The position numbers and the translations under genes are program-made. This document shows, in pieces, positions 1 through 7,909 of a DNA stretch of 64,000 nt. The first letter of the stretch is position 1. The number at the start of each line of letters is the position of its first letter. Source of the stretch: Nocardioides furvisabuli (GTDB taxonomy: Bacteria; Actinomycetota; Actinomycetes; Propionibacteriales; Nocardioidaceae). A model generated the notes under the pieces. The model did no database searches and was not told the DNA's origin. It was given only the letters and a program-made list of their open reading frames with translations. Location: NCBI RefSeq assembly GCF_021083185.1, contig NZ_JAIGQB010000001.1, forward strand, positions 186,001 through 250,000, written 5' to 3'.

Positions 1-2517
1 GACATCGTCGTGTTCGGCGAGGAGCCGCGGGCGGCGTACGACCGCGTCGGCCTCACGAGCTGGTTCGGCCATCCCGACGGCGCAGAGGCGCTCTCGCTCC
101 TGCCGGGAGGGGTGTACGACGACCCGCGGGTGCGGCTCGTGCTCGACAGCGTCGTGACCGAGATCGACCGTGCGGCGCGCACCGTCACCGTCGTGTCCCC
201 GCCGTCGGCGGGGTCTCGTGACGGGCGCCAGGGCGCCCTCCTCGACCAGCGGGGGGAGCCGGGCGCGGTCACGGTCCACGACTACGACGTGCTCGTCCTC
301 GCGACCGGCGCGGCGCCCTTCGTCCCGCCGGTCGAGGGGCGCGGCAAGGACGGCTGCTTCGTCTACCGCACGATCGAGGACCTCGAGGCGATCAAGGCCG
401 CCAGCGAGGCCGCGACCAGCGGCGTCGTGATCGGCGGCGGACTGCTCGGGCTCGAGGCGGCCAACGCGCTCGTCCAGCTCGGCCTCGACACCCACGTCGT
501 CGAGATGGCGCCGCGACTGATGCCCGTCCAGCTCGACGACGTCGCGGGCGTGACGCTCGTGCGCCACGTCGAGAAGCTCGGCGTGCAGGTCCACACCGGC
601 GTCCTGACCGAAGAGATCGAAGGGGACCGCAGCGTGACCGGCCTGCGTGTGAGGCAGGCCGGCACCGAGGAGGGCGCCCGGACGGAGGTCGTCGAGGCGC
701 AGGTCGTCGTCTTCTCCGCCGGCATCCGCCCGCGCGACGCCCTGGCCCGCGAGTGCGACCTCGAGACGGCCCCGCGTGGCGGCGTACTGGTCGACGAGCA
801 GTGCCGCACCGCCGACCCGCACGTCTTCGCGATCGGCGAGTGCGCGGCGCCGGGCGGCACGATGTACGGCCTGGTCGCGCCGGGATATGCGATGGCCGAG
901 GTCGTGGTCGACGCGCTCCTCGACGGCCCCGGCACCTTCACCGGCGCCGACATGTCCACCAAGCTCAAGCTCCTCGGCGTCGACGTGGCCAGCTTCGGCG
1001 ACGCCTTCGCGACCACCGAGGGGGCGCTCGAGCTGACGTACGCCGACGCGGTGAGCGGGGTCTACAAGAAGCTCGTCGTCAGCGAGGACGGTCGGCGGCT
1101 GCTCGGCGGCATCCTGGTCGGCGACGCGTCGGCGTACGGGATCCTGCGGCCGATGGTCAGCAGCGGGCTCGCGCTGCCCGACAACCCCGAGCAGCTGATC
1201 CTGCCCGCGGGCAGCGGTGTCCGGCTCGGCATGCCCGACGAGGCGCAGGTCTGCTCGTGCAACGACGTGACCAAGGCCGACATCCTCCACGCGGTCGCCG
1301 AGCAGGGCTGCGAGGGCGTCGCCGACGTCAAGCAGTGCACCCGCGCCGGCACCACCTGCGGCTCGTGCGTGCCGACGGTGAAGAACCTCGTCGAGGAGCA
1401 CTTCGCCAGCGTCGGGAGGGTCGTCGACAAGGGCCTGTGCGAGCACTTCCGGCTCACCCGGCAGGAGCTCTTCGACGTCGTCGCGGTGCACGGCTACCGC
1501 CGCTTCGACGACATCGTCGAGGCCCACGGCACCGGCCGCGGCTGCGACGTCTGCAAGCCGGCGATCGCGAGCATCCTGGCCAGCCAGACCAGCACCCACA
1601 TCCTGGAGCCCGCGACCGCCGGGCTGCAGGACACCAACGACAAGTACCTCGCCAACATCCAGCGCAACGGCACCTACAGCGTCGTCCCGCGCATCCCCGG
1701 CGGCGAGATCACCCCGGAGAAGCTGATCGTCATCGGCGAGGTGGCGCGCGACTACGGGCTCTACACCAAGATCACCGGCGGCCAGCGCATCGACCTCTTC
1801 GGTGCCCGGATGGAGCAGCTGCCGGCGATCTGGAAGCGACTCGTCGACGCGGGCTTCGAGTCCGGCCACGCCTACGGCAAGTCGCTGCGCACGGTGAAGT
1901 CGTGCGTCGGCTCGACGTGGTGCCGCTTCGGCGTGCAGGACTCGGTGGGCCTCGCGATCGCGCTGGAGCTGCGCTACCGCGGGCTGCGCAGCCCCCACAA
2001 GCTCAAGGGCGGCGTCAGCGGGTGCGCCCGCGAGTGCGCGGAGGCGCGCGGCAAGGACTTCGGCGTCATCGCGACGGAGAAGGGGTGGAACCTCTACGTC
2101 GGCGGCAACGGCGGCGCCACGCCGGCCCACGCTCGGCTGCTCGCCGGCGACCTGGACACGCAGACGCTGGTGTCGTACCTCGACCGCTTCCTCATGTACT
2201 ACGTCCGCACCGCCGACCGCCTCCAGCGCACCTCCACGTGGATCGAGCAGCTCGAGGGCGGGCTGGAACGGGTCCGCGAAGTCGTCGTCGACGACTCTCT
2301 CGGACTGGGCGCCGAGCTCGAGGCGGAGATGGCGCGGCACGTGGGCGGGTACGCCGACGAGTGGGCAGCGACCTTGGCCGACCCGGCCAAGCTCGAGCGC
2401 TTCGTGTCCTTCGTCAACGCCCCCGACACCCCCGACCCGACCATCGCCTTCACCACCGAGCGCGACCAGATCCAGCCGATCGCCCCCGCGCTGATCCCCG
2501 TGGGAGCACCCTCGTGA
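1..2517 (+). CDS. nirB: Assimilatory nitrite reductase [NAD(P)H] large subunit, 5' end cut by the window
   Basis: Reduces nitrite to ammonium in the cytoplasm with electrons from NAD(P)H through FAD, Fe-S and siroheme. The frame is open from base 1 and begins inside the first FAD/NAD domain (DIVVFGEEPR), so only some 10-20 N-terminal residues should be missing; 838 residues remain against about 850 in the family. Domain order: pyridine-nucleotide-disulfide oxidoreductase fold (GGGLLGLEAA near nt 435-465), BFD-type [2Fe-2S] domain with CSC and CGSC cysteine pairs (nt 1250-1375), ferredoxin-like half domain, then the siroheme/[4Fe-4S] domain with SCVGSTWC (nt 1900) and GCARECAEARG (nt 2030). 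An internal GTG at nt 10 lies too deep in the domain to be the start. The stop overlaps nirD by one base, so the two are probably co-translated. Confidence 0.96.
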   Translation, partial: DIVVFGEEPRAAYDRVGLTSWFGHPDGAEALSLLPGGVYDDPRVRLVLDSVVTEIDRAARTVTVVSPPSAGSRDGRQGALLDQRGEPGAVTVHDYDVLVLATGAAPFVPPVEGRGKDGCFVYRTIEDLEAIKAASEAATSGVVIGGGLLGLEAANALVQLGLDTHVVEMAPRLMPVQLDDVAGVTLVRHVEKLGVQVHTGVLTEEIEGDRSVTGLRVRQAGTEEGARTEVVEAQVVVFSAGIRPRDALARECDLETAPRGGVLVDEQCRTADPHVFAIGECAAPGGTMYGLVAPGYAMAEVVVDALLDGPGTFTGADMSTKLKLLGVDVASFGDAFATTEGALELTYADAVSGVYKKLVVSEDGRRLLGGILVGDASAYGILRPMVSSGLALPDNPEQLILPAGSGVRLGMPDEAQVCSCNDVTKADILHAVAEQGCEGVADVKQCTRAGTTCGSCVPTVKNLVEEHFASVGRVVDKGLCEHFRLTRQELFDVVAVHGYRRFDDIVEAHGTGRGCDVCKPAIASILASQTSTHILEPATAGLQDTNDKYLANIQRNGTYSVVPRIPGGEITPEKLIVIGEVARDYGLYTKITGGQRIDLFGARMEQLPAIWKRLVDAGFESGHAYGKSLRTVKSCVGSTWCRFGVQDSVGLAIALELRYRGLRSPHKLKGGVSGCARECAEARGKDFGVIATEKGWNLYVGGNGGATPAHARLLAGDLDTQTLVSYLDRFLMYYVRTADRLQRTSTWIEQLEGGLERVREVVVDDSLGLGAELEAEMARHVGGYADEWAATLADPAKLERFVSFVNAPDTPDPTIAFTTERDQIQPIAPALIPVGAPS

Positions 2518-2852
2518 TGGACGTCGCCCGGGCCACCGCCCTGTGCGCCGTCGCCGACATCCCGCTCGAGGGCGGCGTCGCCGCCCTGGTCGACGGCGTC
2601 GCGATCGCGGTCTTCCGCACCCACGACGGCTCGGTCCACGCGATCGGCAACGTCGACCCCTTCAGCGGTGCGTCGGTGCTCTCCCGCGGGATCGTGGGAA
2701 CCCGTGGAGACGCACCGGTCGTGAGCTCGCCGATGTACAAGCAGGCCTTCGACCTCCGCACCGGCGCCTGCCTGGACGACGCGTCCGTGTCCGTCCCGTC
2801 GTACGACGTCTCGGTGGTCGACGGTGTCGTGCTCGTCAGGGGCGTCCGGTGA
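2517..2852 (+). CDS. nirD: Nitrite reductase small subunit (Rieske-like fold)
   Basis: Small subunit of the cytoplasmic nitrite reductase, 111 residues, the usual size. It has the NirD-type Rieske-like fold (GVAALVDGVAIAVFRTHDGSVHAIGN, then SPMYKQAFDLRTG) without the Cys/His cluster ligands, as expected for actinobacterial NirD, so it is a structural rather than electron-carrying subunit. The ATG at 2517 shares a base with the nirB stop; a GTG at 2514 is in frame just before it and cannot be excluded. The downstream regulator begins at the GTGA overlap, so nirB, nirD and that gene form one transcription unit. Confidence 0.93.
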   Translation: MDVARATALCAVADIPLEGGVAALVDGVAIAVFRTHDGSVHAIGNVDPFSGASVLSRGIVGTRGDAPVVSSPMYKQAFDLRTGACLDDASVSVPSYDVSVVDGVVLVRGVR

Positions 2853-3976
2853 GCCTGCCCCGCACTGAGACAAGTCCATTGGAGGGCTTCCGGATCGGGG
2901 TGACCGCTGCCCGCAAGGCGGACGAGCAGGTGGCGCTGCTGGAGCGTCGCGGCGCGAAGGTCGAGTGGGCGGCAGCGCTGTCGATGGAGCCCAACCACGT
3001 CGACCTGGCCGAGCTCCTCGCCGCCACCCGCGACGTGGTCTCCGCGCCCGTCGACCTCTTCCTCGCCACCACCGGCATCGGGATGAAGGCGTGGCTCGAC
3101 GCCGCGACCGAAGCGGATCTGTACGACGACCTGGTGGCCGCCCTCGGCGCCTCGGAGATCCTCGCCCGCGGGCCGAAGAGCGTCGGCGTGCTGCGCCGCC
3201 ACGGCCTGCGCGAGCTGTGGTCGCCGGAGTCGGAGTGCTTCGAGGACGTGCTCGCGCACCTGCGCGGGCGCGACCTCACCGGCAAGAGGATCGTGGTGCA
3301 GGAGCACGGGCAGTCGCTGTCGATGGCCGCCCACGCGCTGCGCCGCCAGGGCGCGTCGGTGGTGACCGTCCCGATCTACCGCGTGGAGTCGGCCGACGAC
3401 CCGTCGCCGATGTTCCACCTGATCGACCTCATCGCCGACCGCGAGCTCGACGCCGTCACCTTCACGTCAGCGCCGGCCGTGGCCGCACTGATGGAGGCGG
3501 CCTACAGCGTCGGGCGCCGCGACGACATCGTCTCCGCCTTCCAGTCCGACGTCGTCGCCTCGTGCGTCGGCCCGGTCACCGCGGCCGCCTTCGAGATGTG
3601 GGGCGTGCCGACGATCTTCCCCGACCGCTCCCGCCTGGCCGGGATGATCAAGCAGCTCGAGACCGAGCTCCCGACGCGACGTGACGGCGTCGACGTTCGG
3701 CTCTCCGACGGGCGGACCCTGATCGTGCACTCCGACTCGCTGCTGCTCGACGGGGTGCCCGTGGAGCTGTCGCCCGCGCCCCTGTCTGTGCTGATGGCGC
3801 TGCTGGTGAACCCCGGGTTCGTGGTCTCGCGGCGGGCGCTGCTTGCTGCTTTGCCTTCGGGGCAGGCGGGGTCGGAGCACGCTGTGGAGATGGCGGTGGC
3901 GCGGCTTCGGGCTGCGATCGGCACGAAGGCTGTGCTCACCGTCGTGAAGCGGGGGTATCGGCTGGCGGTGGGGTGA
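2849..3976 (+). CDS. Uroporphyrinogen-III synthase-like regulator with C-terminal winged helix (NnaR-like)
   Basis: 375 residues starting at a GTG that overlaps the nirD stop (GTGA). Residues about 10-265 have the two-lobed uroporphyrinogen-III synthase (HemD) fold (FRIGVTAARKADEQVALLERRGA; TFTSAPAVAALMEAA). Residues about 285-375 are an OmpR/PhoB-type winged helix (VELSPAPLSVLMALLV, then AVEMAVARLRAAIG and VVKRGYRL). In mycobacteria a protein of this architecture, NnaR, activates nitrate and nitrite assimilation genes and is encoded beside nirBD. Being the third gene of the nirBD unit supports the same role. Whether it keeps HemD activity cannot be judged from sequence; a dedicated hemD elsewhere would argue that it is only a regulator. 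Confidence 0.82.
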   Translation: MSLPRTETSPLEGFRIGVTAARKADEQVALLERRGAKVEWAAALSMEPNHVDLAELLAATRDVVSAPVDLFLATTGIGMKAWLDAATEADLYDDLVAALGASEILARGPKSVGVLRRHGLRELWSPESECFEDVLAHLRGRDLTGKRIVVQEHGQSLSMAAHALRRQGASVVTVPIYRVESADDPSPMFHLIDLIADRELDAVTFTSAPAVAALMEAAYSVGRRDDIVSAFQSDVVASCVGPVTAAAFEMWGVPTIFPDRSRLAGMIKQLETELPTRRDGVDVRLSDGRTLIVHSDSLLLDGVPVELSPAPLSVLMALLVNPGFVVSRRALLAALPSGQAGSEHAVEMAVARLRAAIGTKAVLTVVKRGYRLAVG

Positions 3977-4173
3977 GGTGCCGGCGCATCTTCCTGATCG
4001 CCGGAGCAGGCGGCGATCCAGCGGGTGCTCGCTCCGTGCGACGGCCAGGCCCGCACCAGCTCACGCAGTGCCGTCGCCGTGTCCTCGGTCGACATGAAGG
4101 TCGGGTTCACCCTCGCGACCCCCTTCAACACCGCGCGCAGGTCGGAGACGGCAAAGATGGTCGGATGACTCAC
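3977..4173 (-). pseudogene. 5' remnant of a DUF222/HNH-endonuclease gene
   Basis: On the minus strand a GTG at 4173 (AAGGGG a few bases upstream) opens a frame with high GC3 for about 65 codons. The product begins MSHPTIFAVSDL and continues VNPTFMSTEDTATALRELVRA, which resembles the N-terminus of actinobacterial DUF222/HNH proteins (13E12 family). No DUF222 core or HNH follows: the frame runs on without stop into the antisense of the upstream regulator gene, where it is non-coding in character. I read it as a gene truncated by deletion at the border of the nir operon. The family match is from memory of the motif, so moderate confidence only. Confidence 0.42.
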
Positions 4174-4303
4174 GACTGGCCCCTTCGACGACGGGTCACC
4201 TCACGTGCGATCGCACGTGTGGTCGGCGGGCAGGTGCACTCGTGGCGGCATAGCCCGACGGTGCAGTGGACCTCGGAGCCGAACTGTCGTGGCTGTCGGT
4301 GCT

Positions 4304-4792
4304 TCACCCGAATGTCAGCCCGTACTTCTCCATGATGGGTGCGGTGGCTTCGAAGTCGTCGTCGAGGCCGTAGGCAGCAAGGTAGGGACCAAGGTCGAAG
4401 TCAGGGCCGAAGTCATCGGTGTCCGTGTCGATGAGCTTGAACGCCTCCTCCAAGCCACCCGGTGAGATCAGCTCCAGCAACCGGGCAGGTTCGTCTGCGG
4501 CGTTGAAGAACGTGTGCCACTCGCCGCGTGGCTTGAACACCAGGTCACCAACCTCGGCGACATGTTCCTCGTTGCTTGCCACAAACCAGACGCGCCCTTC
4601 CAGGATGAGGCTGAACTCGTCCTCCCTGCTGTGGCGATGCATCGGGGCAGCGATCGAGTGCGGCGCGAGCAAGTGCTCGACTACGCCCAGATTCCCGCTC
4701 CAGTCTTTCGAGTCCACTAGGAAGCGGTCACGGCATCCCAGGGGCGGACCAAGGACTTCGCCCTCTCCGGCGCGGATTATTCGTGATGTCAT
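4304..4792 (-). CDS. Cupin-domain protein
   Basis: 162-residue single-domain cupin. The first cupin motif is visible as HRHSREDEFSLILEGRVWF (His, His and Glu metal ligands) and the second as GDLVFKPRGEWHTFFN (His). The substrate cannot be predicted; such proteins are often small oxygenases, isomerases or sugar-binding sensors. Codon use is less GC-biased than in neighbouring genes (CTA, ATA, GTA and AGC codons occur), and the gene lies between a truncated DUF222 gene and repeated DNA, which suggests recent acquisition. No co-directional partner is close; the 489-nt gap upstream holds only repeats and hairpins. Confidence 0.8.
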   Translation of the reverse strand: MTSRIIRAGEGEVLGPPLGCRDRFLVDSKDWSGNLGVVEHLLAPHSIAAPMHRHSREDEFSLILEGRVWFVASNEEHVAEVGDLVFKPRGEWHTFFNAADEPARLLELISPGGLEEAFKLIDTDTDDFGPDFDLGPYLAAYGLDDDFEATAPIMEKYGLTFG

Positions 4793-5023
4793 CCCACGAG
4801 CATCCTGCTTGCGGTGCGCATCCGCTAGTAGCTCAACGAGACGAATGGTCCGTTGGCGTCAACGGACGCACACCGGTCCGCCGCACATCCGGACGTCGCC
4901 GACAAGCGGCGGGGTGCAGCGCCGGTTGGTAACCCGTGCGGGCGCTATCCCGGTGCCTCGAGCTAGGCGCAAGCCGGACGTAGCAGCGAGGTCATCCGTC
5001 TGCCACCACTGATCGCCGGTTCG

Positions 5024-5046
5024 CCCTGTGAATGCGGCTCACAGGG
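5024..5046. repeat. Perfect inverted repeat CCCTGTGA-N7-TCACAGGG
   Basis: Eight-base arms with a 7-base centre. It could be a hairpin or an operator. The inner TGTGA/TCACA arms resemble a CRP/FNR-family half-site, but the 7-nt spacing is one base longer than standard CRP sites. It lies about 230 bp upstream of the cupin gene and 3' of the symporter gene. Confidence 0.4.
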
Positions 5047-5171
5047 GACCTAAGCCTCCTGGCCATGATCAAGGCTTGTGTTGGGGACGTTGCTGCTGTC
5101 GCCCTCACCGCGCCGCTCCTCGTCACGACGACGCCCGCTGACGCCGGGGCGGCGCCCGTTCTTCGCTCGTG

Positions 5172-5274
5172 CGACGTCGAGCTCGTTGCTCGCTGGCCTG
5201 CTCGACCACCGGGAGGCGAGTCGAGTCGCTCTCGATACGCCGAGCTCGTTTCTCGCTCGGCTACTCGACCAGCG
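5172..5274. repeat. Two copies of a REP-like palindromic repeat
   Basis: Copy 1 (about 5172-5211) and copy 2 (about 5231-5274) share the cores CGAGCTCGTT and CTCGACCA, with few mismatches over about 40 bases. Copy 2 can fold into GCCGAGC/GCTCGGC with a short loop, flanked by CTCGATAC and TACTCGAC. Repeats of the form CTGGTCGAGTAGCCGAGCGA...GTATCGAGAC are, from memory, dispersed in many Nocardioides-type genomes, often at 3' ends of genes, as here just beyond the symporter stop. Confidence 0.65.
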
Positions 5275-5281
5275 AGAATGG

Positions 5282-6793
5282 CTAGCGCTGGAGGTCGACG
5301 GCCTCGGGCGTGTGGAGCCGCACCATGAAGCGGCCAGCGTGCGCGGGCACCGACGCGGCGGTCAGCTTGGAGACGACGACCATGGTCGCGAGCGACGCCG
5401 GCACCGACCAGGCGGCCGGCTGCCCGAGCAGCGCGGCGGTCCAGCCGGTGGAGGTCGAGGTCGCCAGCGTCCAGGCGACGGCGGCACCGGACCCCAGCCC
5501 GCCCACCAGCAGCCCAGCCACAGCACCAGCGGGCGTCAGGCCACGCCACCAGATCCCCAGCATCAGCAGGGGCGCGAAGGTCGAGGCGGTCACCGCGAAG
5601 GCCAGGCCCACAGTCCGCGCCACCGCGACGTCCTGCGCGGGCAGGGAGAGAAGCAGCGGCACGACCACCGCGATGGCCGCGGCGACGCGGAACGACGCGA
5701 CGCCGCCGAGGCGGTAGGAGCCCCACCGCCGCCCGGTCACGTCCTGCGACAGCACGCCCGCGACCGCAATAGTCAGGCCCGAGCTGGTCGACAGGAAGGC
5801 CGCGAAGGCGCCCGCGGTGACCAGCCCGGTGAGCACGGCGCCCAGCAGCCCGCCCACCATCAGCGACGGCAGCTCGAGCACGAGCACGTCGGACCGGCCG
5901 TCGATCAGGTCGGGGGCGTAGATCCGGCCCAGGGCGGCGTACAGCGGGGGCAGGACGTAGAAGACGCCCAGCAGCACCAGCACCGCGAGCGTCGTACGAC
6001 GTGCCGCCCGGCCGTCGGGGTTGGTGTAGAACCGTACGACCACGTGCGGCAGGCCCATCGTGCCGAGGAAGGTCGCGACGATGAGGGAGTAGGTCGTGTA
6101 GAGCCCGACGCCACCGCCCGTGGCCAGCGGGACCGACCACGACGAGGCCGCGGTGGTGGTCGGGTCGGGCGCCCCGTCGGCCGCCCACACCGCCAGCAGG
6201 ACGAAGACCGGGACGAGCAGCGCGGTCAGCTTCAGCCAGAACTGGAAGGCCTGCACGAAGGTGATCGAGCGCATGCCGCCCGGGCTCACCGACGCCAGCA
6301 CCACCAGCGCGACGACCAGCGACCCCGCCCACGGCGGCGCTCCGATCGTCGAGCGCAGCGTCACGCCGGCGCCCTGGAACTGCGGCAGCAGGTAGAGCCA
6401 GCCGATGCCCACGACCAGCACCGAGCAGAGCTTGCGCACCCCGCGCGAGCCCAGCCGCGCCTCGGCGAAGTCCGGCAGCGTGTACGCCCCCGAGCGGCGC
6501 AGCGGGGCAGCGACGAGCACCAGCAGGACGAGGTAGCCCGCCGTCCAGCCGACGGGGTACCAGAGCATCTCCGCGCCGAAGGTCAGCAGCAGGCCTGCGA
6601 CGCCGAGGAAGGACGCTGCAGAGAGGTACTCCCCACCGATCGCGCTCGCGTTGAGCCGCGGCCGCACCGTCCGCGAGGCGACCAGGAAGTCGCTCGTGGT
6701 GCGCGAGATCCGCAGGCCCCACGTGCCGATCGCCAGCGTCGCGACCGAGACCAGGATGACCGCGACGACGCCAGGCACCATGTCGGCGTTCAC
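5282..6793 (-). CDS. Sodium:solute symporter (SSS family, ActP/acetate-permease-like)
   Basis: 503-residue polytopic membrane protein of the SSS family with about 13 hydrophobic segments. Visible marks are TTSDFLVASRTVRP and the conserved loop NASAIGGEYLSAASFLGVAG, then LYLLPQFQGAG. Closest in type to cation:monocarboxylate symporters of the ActP/MctC group (acetate, pyruvate, propionate). It starts at a GTG 7 nt after the small membrane protein gene, as last gene of a four-gene unit with a LytTR two-component system. E. coli BtsSR/YpdAB and Bacillus LytST also control transporters of pyruvate-like acids next door, so a monocarboxylate substrate is likely; the exact one is inferred, not shown. 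Confidence 0.88.
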   Translation of the reverse strand: MNADMVPGVVAVILVSVATLAIGTWGLRISRTTSDFLVASRTVRPRLNASAIGGEYLSAASFLGVAGLLLTFGAEMLWYPVGWTAGYLVLLVLVAAPLRRSGAYTLPDFAEARLGSRGVRKLCSVLVVGIGWLYLLPQFQGAGVTLRSTIGAPPWAGSLVVALVVLASVSPGGMRSITFVQAFQFWLKLTALLVPVFVLLAVWAADGAPDPTTTAASSWSVPLATGGGVGLYTTYSLIVATFLGTMGLPHVVVRFYTNPDGRAARRTTLAVLVLLGVFYVLPPLYAALGRIYAPDLIDGRSDVLVLELPSLMVGGLLGAVLTGLVTAGAFAAFLSTSSGLTIAVAGVLSQDVTGRRWGSYRLGGVASFRVAAAIAVVVPLLLSLPAQDVAVARTVGLAFAVTASTFAPLLMLGIWWRGLTPAGAVAGLLVGGLGSGAAVAWTLATSTSTGWTAALLGQPAAWSVPASLATMVVVSKLTAASVPAHAGRFMVRLHTPEAVDLQR

Positions 6794-6800
6794 GAGGCCC

Positions 6801-7193
6801 TCACCGTGGCTCCTCCGGGATGACCGACCCGACCAGGTCGGCGAAGTCGCGCTCGTTGGCCTCCGAGCGGCGGATGTAGAGCCAGCCCAGCAGCACCAGC
6901 CACGGATAGGTCAGGGCCCCGAGCAGCAGCCACGCCAGCGGCAACGGCCCCACCCGGACCTCGCCGAGCGCGGGGAAGAGGTGGAAGGCCAGCGGCAGCA
7001 GCCCGACGCTGAGCGCCAGCACCGCCAGCACCCGCAGCGCCAGGAGGAGCTGCTCGCGCAGCAGCGAGCGCATGAAGACCTCGCCCAGCGCGGTCTCCGC
7101 GTCGATCTCGCGCGTCCCGGCAGACCGTACGCCGGACGCGCGCCGCCGCGGCGGGCCGGTGACCCGGACCCGGGGCGGCGGCTGCTCGCTCAC
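6801..7193 (-). CDS. Small two-helix membrane protein paired with the symporter
   Basis: 130 residues, GTG start at 7193 overlapping the stop of the LytTR regulator (GTGA). A basic, proline-rich N-terminus (PPPRVRVTGPPRRR) is followed by two hydrophobic helices near residues 53-75 and 83-103 and a charged tail with RRSEANERDFADLV. Size, topology and position just before an SSS transporter match the DUF485/DUF4212-like small partners that accompany ActP-type symporters. The family assignment is by architecture and context; sequence conservation is weak. Confidence 0.75.
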   Translation of the reverse strand: MSEQPPPRVRVTGPPRRRASGVRSAGTREIDAETALGEVFMRSLLREQLLLALRVLAVLALSVGLLPLAFHLFPALGEVRVGPLPLAWLLLGALTYPWLVLLGWLYIRRSEANERDFADLVGSVIPEEPR

Positions 7194-7909
7194 GCGAGCG
7201 GCTCCCGCTTCGTCAGCACCGACCGGAGCTCGCGGGTGTGTCGCCGGCTCACCGGCAGGTCGAACCCGCCGACCACCACGCTCACCCGGCCGCCCTCGCT
7301 GCGCACCTCCTCGACGTGGGGGAGCGCGACCAGCACCGAGCGGTGGATCCGCACGAAGCCGGCCGAGGCCCACTGCTCGGCGAGCGACGACAGCGGCGTG
7401 CGGACCAGGTGCGAGCCCTCGGCGGTGTGCAGCCGGGCGTAGTCGCCCTGCGCCTCGACGTGGGTGATCTCGGAGCGGTTGATGAAGCGGGTGACGCCGC
7501 CGCGCTCGACGGGGATCTGCACGTCGCCGGACGGCACCGGGGCGCCGGCCTCCACCACGCGGCGTACGGCCTCGGCGAGGCGCTCCTCGCGCACCGGCTT
7601 GAGGACGTAGTCGACCGCGCGCAGCTCGAAGGCCGCGACCGCGTGCTCCTCGTGGGCGGTCACGAAGACCACCGGTGGCGGGGCCTTGAAGCGCGAGAGC
7701 ACCTGGGCCAGGTCGAGCCCGGTCAGCCCGGGCATCTGGATGTCGAGGAAGACCGCGTCGACCTCCTCGGCCTGCAGCACCCGCAGCGCCTCGGTCGCGG
7801 AGTCCGTGCCGCGCACCTCGCCGATGCGCGGGTCGCGGCCGAGCAGGAAGGTCAGCTCGTCGAGGGCGGGGCGTTCGTCGTCGATGACGAGCACCTTGAG
7901 CTGCGTCAT
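7190..7909 (-). CDS. LytTR-family response regulator
   Basis: 239 residues. The receiver occupies about residues 1-120 (VLVIDDERPALDELTFLL; phosphoacceptor in AVFLDIQMPG; VLKPV near the end). A LytTR DNA-binding domain follows at about 135-235 (VERGGVTRFINRSEITHVEAQGDYA; RIHRSVLVALPHV). The gene overlaps the kinase stop by ATGA and the next gene by GTGA, so the unit is tightly coupled. It probably activates the symporter promoter in response to an extracellular carboxylate. No LytTR direct-repeat operator could be placed with confidence. Confidence 0.93.
   Translation of the reverse strand: MTQLKVLVIDDERPALDELTFLLGRDPRIGEVRGTDSATEALRVLQAEEVDAVFLDIQMPGLTGLDLAQVLSRFKAPPPVVFVTAHEEHAVAAFELRAVDYVLKPVREERLAEAVRRVVEAGAPVPSGDVQIPVERGGVTRFINRSEITHVEAQGDYARLHTAEGSHLVRTPLSSLAEQWASAGFVRIHRSVLVALPHVEEVRSEGGRVSVVVGGFDLPVSRRHTRELRSVLTKREPLA

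Larger units (their letters stand above)
4793..5281. other. Gene-free stretch with hairpins and repeats
   Basis: No convincing coding region here on either strand. It contains a short hairpin (CCGTTG-GCGT-CAACGG around 4850-4866), a perfect 8-bp-arm palindrome at 5024-5046 and two REP-like repeats at 5172-5274, listed separately. It separates the convergent end of the symporter unit from the promoter side of the cupin gene. Confidence 0.6.

Noticed and set aside
363..1016. Many long frames opposite or shifted against real genes, for example 363-1016 (minus), 753-2516 (plus), 21195-23792 (minus) and 61480-63414 (plus).
   Set aside because: They consist of Arg/Pro/Ala-rich or His/Asp/Gly-rich low-complexity sequence typical of shadow frames in high-GC DNA, and each lies over a gene with clear family motifs.
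4850..4866. CCGTTG-GCGT-CAACGG as a regulatory site for the cupin gene.
   Set aside because: A 6-bp arm hairpin about 60 bp upstream with no second copy; too weak to call beyond noting it in the gene-free stretch.
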